64,000 nucleotides of DNA from Syncephalastrum monosporum B8922 (taxonomy: Eukaryota; Mucoromycota; Mucoromycetes; Mucorales; Syncephalastraceae). The DNA lies in NCBI GenBank assembly GCA_000697355.1, contig JNEN01001182.1, forward strand, positions 1 to 64,000, read 5' to 3'. Positions 9,745-21,700 of the stretch are shown here, in pieces (positions within the stretch are counted from its first letter, which is position 1; each line of letters opens with the position of its first letter). A model generated the notes under the pieces. The model had not been told where the DNA came from, made no database searches, and worked only from the letters and a program-made list of their open reading frames with translations. Both the position numbers and the translations under genes were made by a program.

Positions 9745-12242
9745 ATGAGCACGTGGGCTGGCACCGATGGCATCCCATCGGTAAGCGGACTCCACCGTCT
9801 ACTCAAGAAGAAGCACCAGAGGCCAGGCGACGTCGATGCCGAGAGCCTATTTTACAACAAGACTCTGGAATACCTCATGTCCGGTCAAGCCAACTCGCAC
9901 TGGTGGTGCTCCGAAAGATCTGCGCCTCATTGTCCTGGAGACCCTTTGGCTGTTCTCTTTACCCCCACACGAAAGCATCGATCGCTACAAACAGTCCCTC
10001 GCAGACCAGCTGAACACGTGTTCAGCCTGCATTCAAAAGTTCTACAAGTCCAAGGGCACCCTTCGGCAGAGGTAAGAACGCTTTCTGCTTTTAGGTGCGC
10101 AGCATTCATGATAATGAAATTGAAAATTCGCACAGATACCAAAAGATGCATGATCCGACCGTCCTCGACGACTTTTTCGGCAAGCTCGACACTTTCAACA
10201 CACAGCGTGTCCTCGCCTTGCTTCAGAAGACCATCGATGCACCGCGCTTGGTCATGAACGAAGCCATAAAGGGCATCGTCACGAGTGTCACCCTCGATCG
10301 CCGGATTATGCGCGACGCCCTGTGCGACCAGGGCGTCTGTCAGCTCTTTGACAAGATGCAGTCCAGTGCGGCCTTCCCCACCGTGTCCGCCGACTGCATC
10401 CCGGGACTCGTCTTTTTCTCCTTCCACCACCATCGCATCCTCCGCATGTGGGCCCGCAAAATGCTCAACACGTTCCAGAAAGACCACGTCGTGCTGGGAG
10501 AACTTGACGACGAATTGCGTCTGTTGCCTAGACGTATCGCTGGTGATCTCCATGATGACAAGATGGTCAGCGATATGGTCGAACGCTGGAAGGCCTTCCA
10601 TATCGCTCTGAAGCTGCTGCCAGCCGAGCTTGTGCCGTCCCTCTTTTCCGATGTCAGCGTCTCTCCTCCCAGCATCATTACGAAGCAATTGACGCTTACC
10701 ACCGTACCCTGGCTCACCGAGATCCTCCGCACCTTACCCGCCCTTCTCGAACGACTCGGTGAATCCTTCTGGGCACAGGAGTACACGGACGACATCTACG
10801 AGGCGTTCTTGAACCGAATCTTGAAGCATTCATGTTTCCTCGAAGCTTGCAAAATCGCCCGTGCCGACGTATGCAACACCATCCAGCTCCGGGACGGCTC
10901 GCCTTATCCGCCGGACAAGCTCGCTGTGCGCATTAAAGATACCCTGGACTGGACTCTTCCCCTTTACAAGTCCCTGCCGTCCAGCGCGCCCAAAGCCCGC
11001 TTCCTCAACAAATGCCTGGATACGCTGCTCGGTTACTTTCAGCTCGATCACTGGTCACTCATGGGCAAGGCGACCGCGGCTGGCCTTGCGTGCGAGATCT
11101 TACTCGCCTCGCCCGAGATGCCCGACCTCAGACAAGACTATGTCAAGAGCCTTTTAACTTTTGCTTGCATGCACCCCAGCCAGCTGCCCCTGCCGCTCCA
11201 AGAGACACCCGCGCTGGCCGTACGCGTTTTGGAGGTCGTTTTGCCTCGCGCAGCGTCGAAACTACAAGCCGACGTGCTCCTGGCCGTGAGCCAGACTCAG
11301 CCCGCTCAAAAGCCATCTGTCCCCAACGCGTTTTGGCACATCCTCGCCGACACGTGCAAGAACCACACCCTCACCAGCCAATGCAGCATGTCGGTGCTCC
11401 GAGCCTATTCCCAGATCGCGACGGTCGACGTTCCTGTGCTCGACAGTGCGGTGCAGACACCCCTCATGCAAGACATTGAGCTCCTCCGCGAGTCCGCCCA
11501 AGCCGCGCTCAAGTCTGCCCTCTCCGAAAACTGGGACGAGCGACACAAGGCCGTCTTTGATACCGACACATTACGTGCCGTATTGCAACTCCTCACGTCG
11601 CCTCACGCGGGCATGCAGGCCGCTGCCAAGCAGCTCATCACACCGCCAGGCGCACGGTTCGGCGATAATATTTTTGTCCACTTGTTCAACGAGTCGATAC
11701 TCGCCGCGCTTGATGGGTTCATTGCCATCACGAACAACTGGCTGCAAGACAACACGCAAATGGACTCCCCGCCGCTGCAACGTGCCATGGGTTTCTCAAA
11801 GAAGATGCGGAAGCTGCGCGCCGAACGACGGCTGGTAGAATCATTGCGTCCGCCCTCGGCCCGCCGACGTGTCGTGGACAGCAGCTCAAGCTCTTCATCG
11901 GAAAGTACGTCGTCAGATGAAGAAGACGGCGGAAGGCACGGTCTGCTCGCACTAATTGACGACATGCCCGCGGAAAAGCCAAAGTCGCCAACGACCCTCC
12001 TCCAGACACCGGCCACTTGCAAGGACAAAACAAATTCACAAAAGTACAGAGCCAAGTTCGATACGCCCAAAGACAGCGGCCAGCAACGAGTTACGTCCAG
12101 ATTGTTCATACCCAGAAAACCTAAGGCAATTAGTCTGCTTAAAAAGTCAGGTTTCAGGGTGTTCACACTTTTGATCTATAGTACCCAAGTTCAGGCACCA
12201 AGATCCTCCCTCCATCCGTCCAGGAAGACTAGGACCCTGTAA
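9745..12242 (+). pseudogene. Truncated SEN1 copy without helicase domain
   Basis: Exon 1 (9745-10071) is homologous to exon 1 of the intact SEN1 but has one extra A in the run near 9915, which shifts the frame. The intron (GTAAGA...CACAG) is intact. From the exon 2 start at 10136 the frame stays open to the stop at 12242; the first in-frame ATG is at 10146, giving 698 aa. It keeps most of the Sen1 N-terminal helical region and then, through several in-frame deletions, joins a Ser-rich linker directly to the C-terminal tail. About 280 codons after FNES..GF and the entire ATPase/helicase part (motifs I-VI) are missing. The core 9829-11680 has only two differences from 15862-17713. It may be a pseudogene or a helicase-less N-terminal protein made from the internal ATG; the preserved frame supports the latter and the exon 1 frameshift the former. 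Confidence 0.85.
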
Positions 12243-13241
12243 ATAATGCTTCATCCGCATCCACAAGAAACCACCTTGCTGTCATGATACATATATGTAA
12301 ACAACTTCTTAAGCATGGCCAAATAGCTACGCCCCGAATTCCTCGGTCATTGATATCAATTGCATCTCCAATACATACACATCCATTAGCGCCCAGATTT
12401 ATATCGATGTCGCATCTTATCCTATGCTGTAAACGTGGTCAAACCGCCCTTCCTCGTGCTATGTATGTTACCGGTTGTCAAAGAAAATGCTAATATCGTT
12501 GGTGGTGTGAGAGACCTCTTGACGATCCCAATGATTTGAGAACATGCAAAGTCATGCTACACAACTGCATAGCTATTTCCCTCCGGCACGTACAAGGAGG
12601 CCCACGCCAGTTGCTCTTCGCCACAAGGGCACGATCACGATTCCCTGTCGCTTCTGCAAAGCAACACCCAAACGCAAGTACCTGGAACAAAATAAGATAA
12701 GGAATAGTATGGCGATCACTACCGACCACATGATGGACATCGACGCGAACGAGCTTATAAGCAGCTTCCGCATGAGATAATGTTTTCCATCGCAAGTCAA
12801 AGGATAATGCGTCTAATGGGTCCTCTATTTATTTGCTCATCACCATACAGGATCAGCGCATCCTCGTCTTGATTGACACAGGAGCAAACAGATCGCATAT
12901 AAAGATGCCAAAAGCATCTTCATGGCAACTCGCTATCATCAAGTTAGCTAACTCAACTGGATGCAGCAGCAACAAAACAACACAATACAAGGCACACGGT
13001 GTCTTACTTTCTCCTGCAAGCTTGACCTTTGCTCGTCCAGACGGAATTGACCTCTCGCTTTCTTTTCGTCTTCTAGCTAATGCACGCGTGCTGAGACAGA
13101 CTGTTTCTTTGAAATGCAAGCCTAGACTGGACTGGACTAGACTAGGTTAGGCAGGTCATCTCATGCAGCCGTTTTCAGAGAGACCGCGACGAGTCTTGTT
13201 GTCGTTCACAAAGACGGAACAAGACGGGGCAAGACAAAAAG
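12043..13241. repeat. Right arm of the 1.2 kb inverted repeat
   Basis: This is the reverse complement of 1-1199. It begins inside the 3' coding part of the truncated SEN1 and covers about 1 kb of downstream DNA. About 170 bp past the SEN1 stop is also recognisable, but diverged, downstream of the intact gene (22421 to about 22590); after that the resemblance ends. The arm holds short ORFs, one with an LIDTGA sequence (see next entry). Confidence 0.93.
12833..13150 (+). other. Short ORF with retropepsin-like LIDTGA motif
   Basis: The 105-codon reading frame starts with a hydrophobic strand followed by VLIDTGANRSHI, the pattern around the active-site Asp of retroelement aspartic proteases. No flap or second signature, and no linked reverse transcriptase, is visible. 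An identical copy lies at 92-409 on the minus strand. The first codon lacks a clear promoter. It could be a decayed retroelement fragment or a chance match. Confidence 0.3.
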
Positions 13242-15259
13242 TGAAGGATACAAGACTAAGAAAGGGTGTTAGGCACTACCCTACACCTCCAGGCAAGGTG
13301 TATACCGAACTGAGGCTTATACAACAAAGGTCGAAACGATACAAGGGATATGTGCCATAGTAGACAGGAACTATTTTACAGGAGACTATATATTAAAATC
13401 CTTCATCTTCACAATGGTCCCGGGACAGGGACATACGAGGCAACCCGAGACAAGAAACGGTAAGCAAGTAAAGCCAGCGAGATGTGATTCTACAGCTGGA
13501 AGCGAGGTGGACGCACATGGAGATATGGGCCGGTGTTCAGGACATGACTTTCACGAGGATCCTCAAGGGACTTGACGGAGAAATATGACAAGAAAGAGAG
13601 ACAAGAGAGGACGAAGAGACAATATGGCAAGGTAATCTGGCGATATATTTTATACAAAACAGACGACTATTTATAATGATGATGAAGGGTTCCAGGTGGA
13701 CGATAAAGGTACTTGTTGTGATATGAAAAAGGGAATGCTATAGTTTGATATGAGAAGGGAAAGTGGTAGACAGCAACAACGACAATGCGACGAGGATAGA
13801 AATGCGTGCCCAAAAAGGAAGGTAGTACGGCTGAGACCGGCTGTGGCATTTGGGTCATGACCTTGTGCTCTGCCAAGAGAGCTTCACGTTGGTGGCCACG
13901 AGGTGTACGTCTTTCTCGCCTGGAACAGCACAAAGGCACTAAACTCCTTGAGTTTGCCTAAATGAAAAACAATAGCGAATTTACAAGTCGGTGGACTCAC
14001 ACAATGGGGTCTTTTACGTGTGACTGTATTTTAGAAAATAAATATTCGAGCCTCACAGTATTCGCTGTCACCTATCCTTCTTGCACCTCAGAGTCCCAGT
14101 CTATTGAAACAGTTCCTGGGTTACCAAAGAACGGATCTCTCATTTAAAGAAGCCAGGAAACAATACCACTTGATCATTGAATGTCCAATGCATCATAGTG
14201 AGTCCCAGTCTATTGAAACAGTTCCTGGGTTATACCAAAGAACGGATCTCATTTAATTGAAAAATTGGAGGAAACAATTACCAATTGCATTGAATGTCCA
14301 ATGAATCAATTGGGAACCCAGTTTTGTCTGACAGTTCCCTGGGGTATCAAAGAACCTGTCCCCGCATCGCACATGCGGGATACAAATTGAGTGTACGTAG
14401 TTGCTGCTGCGTTGTCGACTTTGATACAAGTGACAGAACTCCTCTGGTGCCGGCTGGAGGGTATGAATGAGCACTCCACGGTTTCCTTGCGGCTTTCTCG
14501 TGGTTAAACAACAGCAAAGTCGTCCGCCACACGGTAAATTGCGGGATACAAATTAGACCAGGGGACCGATGAATGACTCACCGCCGCGTGGTGGTCCCTG
14601 GGTAACGCTAAGAAGTCCTCAATTCCTGAAACATTGTTATTGACAAACGAAGAACAATACCAATTGCTGTATTGAAAGTCAAGTGCATCCGCTGATGGAC
14701 CAGTCTATTAAAACGGTTTTTGGGTGTCGTTGGCAAGACAGGACAAGACAGGACAAGACGGAATGTGGTAGATGTGACCACTTAATCATCGATACGGTTG
14801 CTCTCAATCCATACTGCCTAATAATAATACCGAGATTGAATGCCAAGAAAGAAATAAATATTATTACCGGGACAAACACACGTCTAATATGATAATGATT
14901 ACCCGCAAAGGTGACAAAGAAGAGCAGTATAAGGAATACCGGCATTTTGTTTATGACATTGGCATAATTCAAGGCACCTGAAATTAGTATGTTTCACTGC
15001 CTTAGCATTGACACATTTTTTCGACATGTCGATTGAAATTTATCCGCATCACGCACTCTATACCCATTGGCTCGTATACAACCGAGTACCCGGATCATGA
15101 TGAGATTCAAGAAGAGTGTATAAAGGGCAGACTTTAGTAGCCAAGTAGAATCAATCAAGAACATAAGCTCACACACAACTACCTTTATAAAAACCTACAC
15201 ACATTCTCACTGACTCTTTTGACCCTTTTATCTTTGTTTATTTTCTGCCCTTCATAGCT
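13242..15259. other. Repeat-rich intergenic region between the two SEN1 copies
   Basis: No gene is supportable. It contains imperfect tandem repeats (about 14094-14345, with related sequence near 14640-14730), short ACAAGACGG/GACAGGACAA-type repeats at 13215-13237 and 14733-14760, and a 90-codon minus-strand ORF (13667-13939) with no recognised family. Confidence 0.6.
14094..14345. repeat. Imperfect tandem repeat, period about 108 bp
   Basis: Two clear units start with AGTCCCAGTCTATTGAAACA (14094 and 14202). A third, more diverged, starts near 14317 (AACCCAGTTTTGTCTG). Each continues with a CCTGGG/CCAAAGAAC segment and then a TTGAATGTCCAATG segment. A further partial unit lies near 14655-14725. 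The function is unknown. Confidence 0.75.
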
Positions 15260-15593
15260 GGTTTTTGTTAAGCTGTGTGTCAGTGGAAGAAGGCAATTGT
15301 TTCGCGTCGCGTCACGCGAAATTTTATGGGGCGCGTTTTTCCAGGCGCGCTTATTTCTCTGACCCACTGCCATGCTATTTCGTGCTCTATCAAGCCATTC
15401 GACAAGACCATGCACAGGATATGTCCAGACAGTAGAATGCCCCTCTTCTTTCAGCAGCAGTGACTGAGACACGTGCTATATATTGGTTCAATAATCAAGC
15501 TCATGTAAAGAAATACAATGAATTGCGTGCGTGCGTGGGCCAATTTTGTATTAAATCAAAAACTTGCATATTATTTTCTTTATGACCTGTAAC
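15260..15593. repeat. Direct repeat, copy 2 (promoter of intact SEN1)
   Basis: This copy of 9261-9594 keeps the TTTCGCG (15300-15306) and CGCGAAA (15315-15321) motifs and a TATATA near 15478. It lies in front of the intact SEN1 without any RFC3 coding sequence. Confidence 0.9.
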
Positions 15594-15778
15594 GCTCAAG
15601 TAAAAAAAAGAGAGCCACGAATCTCTACTATGAGCTCCTGATGTTATTTTATATAAAGAAAGAACAACGACACGGAGGGGAAGAAAGAGGACAACAGCGA
15701 ATGCTTCTATAAAAGGTCCGAATTCATTTTTGTGGCTTTAGATACCTGCTTCACTGCTTTACTGCTCAAGACACAGGA

Positions 15779-18700
15779 ATGAGCACGTTGACTGGTACCG
15801 ATGGCCTCGCATCGGTAAGCGTGCTCCACCGTCTGCTCAAGGAGAAGCATGACAGGCCGGGCGACGTCGATGCCGAGAGCCTATTTTACAACAAGACTCT
15901 GGAATACCTCATGTCCGGTCAAGCCAACTCGCACTGGTGGTGCTCCGAAGATCTGCGCCTCATTGTCCTGGAGACCCTTTGGCTGTTCTCTTTACCCCCA
16001 CACGAAAGCATCGATCGCTACAAACAGTCCCTCGCAGACCAGCTGAACACGTGTTCAGCCTGCATTCAAAAGTTCTACAAGTCCAAGGGCACCCTTCGGC
16101 AGAGGTAAGAACGCTTTCTGCTTTTAGGTGCGCAGCATTCATGATAATGAAATTGAAAATTCGCACAGATACCAAAAGATGCATGATCCGACCGTCCTCG
16201 ACGACTTTTTCGGCAAGCTCGACACTTTCAACACACAGCGTGTCCTCGCCTTGCTTCAGAAGACCATCGATGCACCGCGCTTGGTCATGAACGAAGCCAT
16301 AAAGGGCATCGTCACGAGTGTCACCCTCGATCGCCGGATTATGCGCGACGCCCTGTGCGACCAGGGCGTCTGTCAGCTCTTTGACAAGATGCAGTCCAGT
16401 GCGGCCTTCCCCACCGTGTCCGCCGACTGCATCCCGGGACTCGTCTTTTTCTCCTTCCACCACCATCGCATCCTCCGCATGTGGGCCCGCAAAATGCTCA
16501 ACACGTTCCAGAAAGACCACGTCGTGCTGGGAGAACTTGACGACGAATTGCGTCTGTTGCCTAGACGTATCGCTGGTGATCTCCATGATGACAAGATGGT
16601 CAGCGATATGGTCGAACGCTGGAAGGCCTTCCATATCGCTCTGAAGCTGCTGCCAGCCGAGCTTGTGCCGTCCCTCTTTTCCGATGTCAGCGTCTCTCCT
16701 CCCAGCATCATTACGAAGCAATTGACGCTTACCACCGTACCCTGGCTCACCGAGATCCTCCGCACCTTACCCGCCCTTCTCGAACGACTCGGTGAATCCT
16801 TCTGGGCACAGGAGTACACGGACGACATCTACGAGGCGTTCTTGAACCGAATCTTGAAGCATTCATGTTTCCTCGAAGCTTGCAAAATCGCCCGTGCCGA
16901 CGTATGCAACACCATCCAGCTCCGGGACGGCTCGCCTTATCCGCCGGACAAGCTCGCTGTGCGCATTAAAGATACCCTGGACTGGACTCTTCCCCTTTAC
17001 AAGTCCCTGCCGTCCAGCGCGCCCAAAGCCCGCTTCCTCAACAAATGCCTGGATACGCTGCTCGGTTACTTTCAGCTCGATCACTGGTCACTCATGGGCA
17101 AGGCGACCGCGGCTGGCCTTGCGTGCGAGATCTTACTCGCCTCGCCCGAGATGCCCGACCTCAGACAAGACTATGTCAAGAGCCTTTTAACTTTTGCTTG
17201 CATGCACCCCAGCCAGCTGCCCCTGCCGCTCCAAGAGACACCCGCGCTGGCCGTACGCGTTTTGGAGGTCGTTTTGCCTCGCGCAGCGTCGAAACTACAA
17301 GCCGACGTGCTCCTGGCCGTGAGCCAGACTCAGCCCGCTCAAAAGCCATCTGTCCCCAACGCGTTTTGGCACATCCTCGCCGACACGTGCAAGAACCACC
17401 CCCTCACCAGCCAATGCAGCATGTCGGTGCTCCGAGCCTATTCCCAGATCGCGACGGTCGACGTTCCTGTGCTCGACAGTGCGGTGCAGACACCCCTCAT
17501 GCAAGACATTGAGCTCCTCCGCGAGTCCGCCCAAGCCGCGCTCAAGTCTGCCCTCTCCGAAAACTGGGACGAGCGACACAAGGCCGTCTTTGATACCGAC
17601 ACATTACGTGCCGTATTGCAACTCCTCACGTCGCCTCACGCGGGCATGCAGGCCGCTGCCAAGCAGCTCATCACACCGCCAGGCGCACGGTTCGGCGATA
17701 ATATTTTTGTCCACTTATTCAACGAGTCAATGCTCGCCGCGTTTGAGGGATTCATTGCCGTGCTTTCGGACTTCAACACGATATCGATACCCATCACGTC
17801 GCTCGACGTCTTTCAGTTTGTCGAGCCTCTCTCGCGCCGTCTCCTGGACGTGACAGATTATATCGCCAGCACCCGCGAACAGAAACTGAGACGCTTGGTC
17901 GTGAACGATGCAGCCGAGACCGACGCATTTGTTGTCCGCCGCTTTTGGGACGAGGTCTGGCGCACGATGAATCTCATGTTCAGCTACGGTCTCAAATGGG
18001 CCGAGACACACAAGCCAAAGCAAGTGGTCAAGTCCATGATCGAGGTCATGTCCGTCGCGCTCCAGGTTGTCCAGATCCACCCTGTCCTCGAAAAACTCCT
18101 TGACGACGACGCATCGGATAACCCGATCGACGGTGGCCTGAGCTTTGTCCAAATGAACGAGTCTGTCGATTCCTTGTCGCACTGGGCGTACGTGACCCGG
18201 ACTGACCTCCTCGAGAAGCTGGTGCCGCTGACAACCATGATCCTGCAGCAGCTCCAAAGCCAGCGCCTGAAGATCTCGCTCGAGGCCTACGACCGACTCA
18301 TGACCGCCGCCACAGGCAGCAACACGACCCGCTTAAGCGAGAGCGAAAAGGAGGAGCTCTTCATTGCACTCAGCGCGCACGAGCCGAACAATGCTATCTT
18401 TGTCGATGACTTTGACGATGACGACCTTGCCTGGGACGACGTGCCGATGCCCGAGGCACTTCCGCAGATCGCTCCTGACACTGGTACGACCGGTATCACA
18501 TCCACATCCGCGGCCGATTTCGCCGCCATGATTGACGCGCCCGACGAGTTTGATGTGCCCGGTTTTGAGGATCTGGACTTGTCAGGTGTCACGGACGACT
18601 GGTTGGAAGGCAAGACTCAGAGCACAAACGACATGCAGGTCGACTCCCCGCCGCCCGCGCAACGCAGCGTGCCGGATCAGGCCAAGACGACCCAGGCGGA

Positions 18701-21700
18701 AAAACCTTTCACGGCGGCCGTCTCAAAACCATCCGTACCCGCACATGTCTTTCCACCCGGCACGGTGCGGCCGTCGCGCGTGGCCCCACCCGGCTTTACG
18801 CCCAACTCGCGTGGCGCCCGCCCGCCCGCCTATGCCGTCACCAGTACCGGCCGCAGGCTCAAGCAGCCTCCCATGGGCTTCTCTAACAAGATGCGGAACC
18901 TGCGCGAAGAATTTCGGGCCGAGCGACGCCTCGCGGAGGCCTCGCGTCCGCCCTCGGCCCGCCGACGCGTCGCGAGCAGCGACTCGGGCTCCTCGTCCGA
19001 GAGTTCGTCGTCAGATGAAGAAGACGGCGCCAAGCGCGGTCTGCTGTCCCTCGTCGAAGATACACCGACGACCCTGCCCGCCGAAAAGCCGAAACGGTCA
19101 ACGATCCTCATCGAGACACCGGCCACGTCACTGTATTTCCAGAAGCGCCAGAAATTGCAAGAAGCAACGATGCAACGTCGCAAGATCAGGCCGTCCATCC
19201 ACCCGTTCTTGAAGACCCTCCTCGACTGGGATATCCTCAAAGGCGGCGAGATCCCGCCCAAGTCATGGATGAGCCGGTACCGTACTCTTCCGGATACATA
19301 TGCGTCCTACCAAGAATACCTCGACGTGTTTGAGCCGCTCCATGCTCTCGAGTTTTGGGAGCATATCCAGGCCGCGCGCCGCTCCGCCGCACTCGAGGAC
19401 GTCGTCTCCAACTGCGAGGTCGAGACGCGGTCCCACATTGACGAGTTTGTCGACCTCACCTTCAAACTCGCACCCTCAGCCGCATCCGGGTTCGGCAGCG
19501 GTGACCTGGTGTGCGTCGGCCGCCACTTCGGCAACCAGTTCTTCCGCTTCGAGTGGGAAGCCCCCGAGCCGCGCAATGAAGAGTACTTTTTGGGCAAGGT
19601 CATGCATGTGAACCAGCGCAAGGCCGGGTCGAGCATGACACTCCGTTGCTACTTTGGCCGTGACCGCATCCTTCTCCTCAACACGCTGACCCCCAAGTCG
19701 CGCTGGTGCATCCTCCGCCTGGCTAGTATCTTGACCGAAGAACGCGAGTACGCTGCACTGCGCGGTCTCGAGTATTACACGCTGAGCAAGGAGATCCTCG
19801 ACCCGCCAGCGACACCGGCCATCACTGCGAGCGAGGCGCTCATCAACGAGTGTATCCGCAAGTACAAAGTCAACCGACCCCAGGCCTACGCGATTGTAGG
19901 CACACACAAGAAGACGCATGGTTTTACATTGATTCAGGGGTAAGTGACACGAGGATGACATGGAAATAGAATAGGCACAGAGTGAATGCATGACTAATCC
20001 GTGCTTCATTGGTATAGTCCTCCGGGTACGGGTAAAACCAAGACGATTCTCGCCCTTATCATTTCATTGTTGAACGAAAGTCACGAAGTGCGCCGACGTC
20101 AGCAAGGCGGCGGCACCAGTATCGGCCCCGAGAGCTACGGCGGCCGAAGTAAGCTCCTCGTGTGCGCGCCGAGTAATGCAGCCGTGGATGAAATCGCCAA
20201 GCGGCTAAAGCAAGGTGTCTCGCTTGCCAGCGGCGTGGCCAAGCCCAAGGTGGTTCGTATCGGCAACTCAGAGACCACAAACGCAAGTGTTCATGATCTT
20301 TTGATCGACCGTCTTGTCGAGCAAGAGCTCGCCAACATGGACGATACAAAGGAGAACGACACCGATTTTCGGGAGAAGCGCGAAAAGCTACTTGGCGAGA
20401 TCAGCGCGATCAGGCTCGAGCTTGACGAGATTGAGCGCACCCTGAATGATACCAGCAAGGCGGACATGACCCACCGTGACCATATTCTCCGACGCCAAAG
20501 CCTTACTGCGTCCCTGCAGCAGAAGCGGTCTCTCCTCAAAACCATCTCGGAAGATCAACGGATGCACGTGCGTCAGGTCGAGGCGGTCAAGATGCGATCC
20601 CGGCAAAAAGTCTTGAACGAAGCCGATGTCATTTGCGCGACACTCAGTGGTGCCGGTCACGAGATGCTGACGAGCATGGATCTGACATTTAGTGCCGTCA
20701 TTGTGGATGAAGCCGCCCAGGCGGTCGAAGTCAGCGCCCTAATTCCTCTGAAATACAATTGCTCTCGCTGCGTCCTAGTGGGAGGTAAGTACTCAGCACG
20801 GAAAAAGGAAAAGTAATAGGTGTCACAAGAAGCTCACGGTGCATGATAGATCCCAAACAATTGCCGCCGACCGTGACCTCGCTCACTGCAAGCAAATACA
20901 ACTATGAGCAAAGCTTGTTTATGCGTTTGCAAAAGGCAGCACCCGACAGCGTCCATTTGCTGAGGTAGGCCACCCTCCACTTCTTTATGCTACTGTAGCT
21001 CACTATTTCTTTTCCCTTTGTGTAGCATTCAGTACCGTATGCACCCTGCTATCAGCGAACTACCTAGCAACCTCTTCTATCAGGGCCGCTTGTCCGACGG
21101 CCCAGATATGGCCAAAGTGTCGCGCGCGGCATGGCACGCGGACCCCACCTTTGGCCCGTACCGGTTCTTTAACGTGGAAGGTCAAGAGAAACAGTCTCAT
21201 ACGATGTCCATGTACAATGGGGCCGAAGCGCTTGCGGCTCTCCATCTAGTGGACCGCCTCGTGCGAAGCAACGCTAGCGTAAAGGTATGAAATGAAACAG
21301 AGAAGGCTTATGGGCAATTGAACTGACAGGCTTCTAGTTTGCTTCCAGGATTGGCATCATTACCCCTTACAAACAACAACTCAGTCATCTGAAATTGACG
21401 TTCTCAAGACATTATGGCCCCAGCGTGCTCAAAGTCATTGACTTTAACACAGTGGTACGTCGGAAAAACACGCAGAATGAATGAAAAATAAAGTAGGATA
21501 TTAGGATGGTTTCCAGGGCCAGGAAAAAGACATCATTATCTTCTCCTGCGTCAGAGCATTCCCGGGAAACGGCAGTATAGGTTTCCTCGCCGATCAGCGC
21601 CGCATGAACGTCGGACTCACGCGTGCGCGGTGCTCGCTGTTCGTCTTGGGCCATGAACCATCACTGAGAACAAATAATTACTGGGACTACCTCATCCAGG

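Noticed and set aside
9927..10688. 253-codon minus-strand ORF in both SEN1 copies
   Set aside because: It is the antisense shadow of the Sen1 N-domain and is conserved only because the copies are near-identical.
14094..14345. Possible CRISPR-like array
   Set aside because: The units are about 108 bp with diverged interiors and no constant short repeat with unique spacers. The genome is eukaryotic.
21517..21520. Alternative SEN1 exon 7 acceptor at 21516
   Set aside because: It would delete DGFQ of helicase motif V. The AG at 21503-21504 keeps it.
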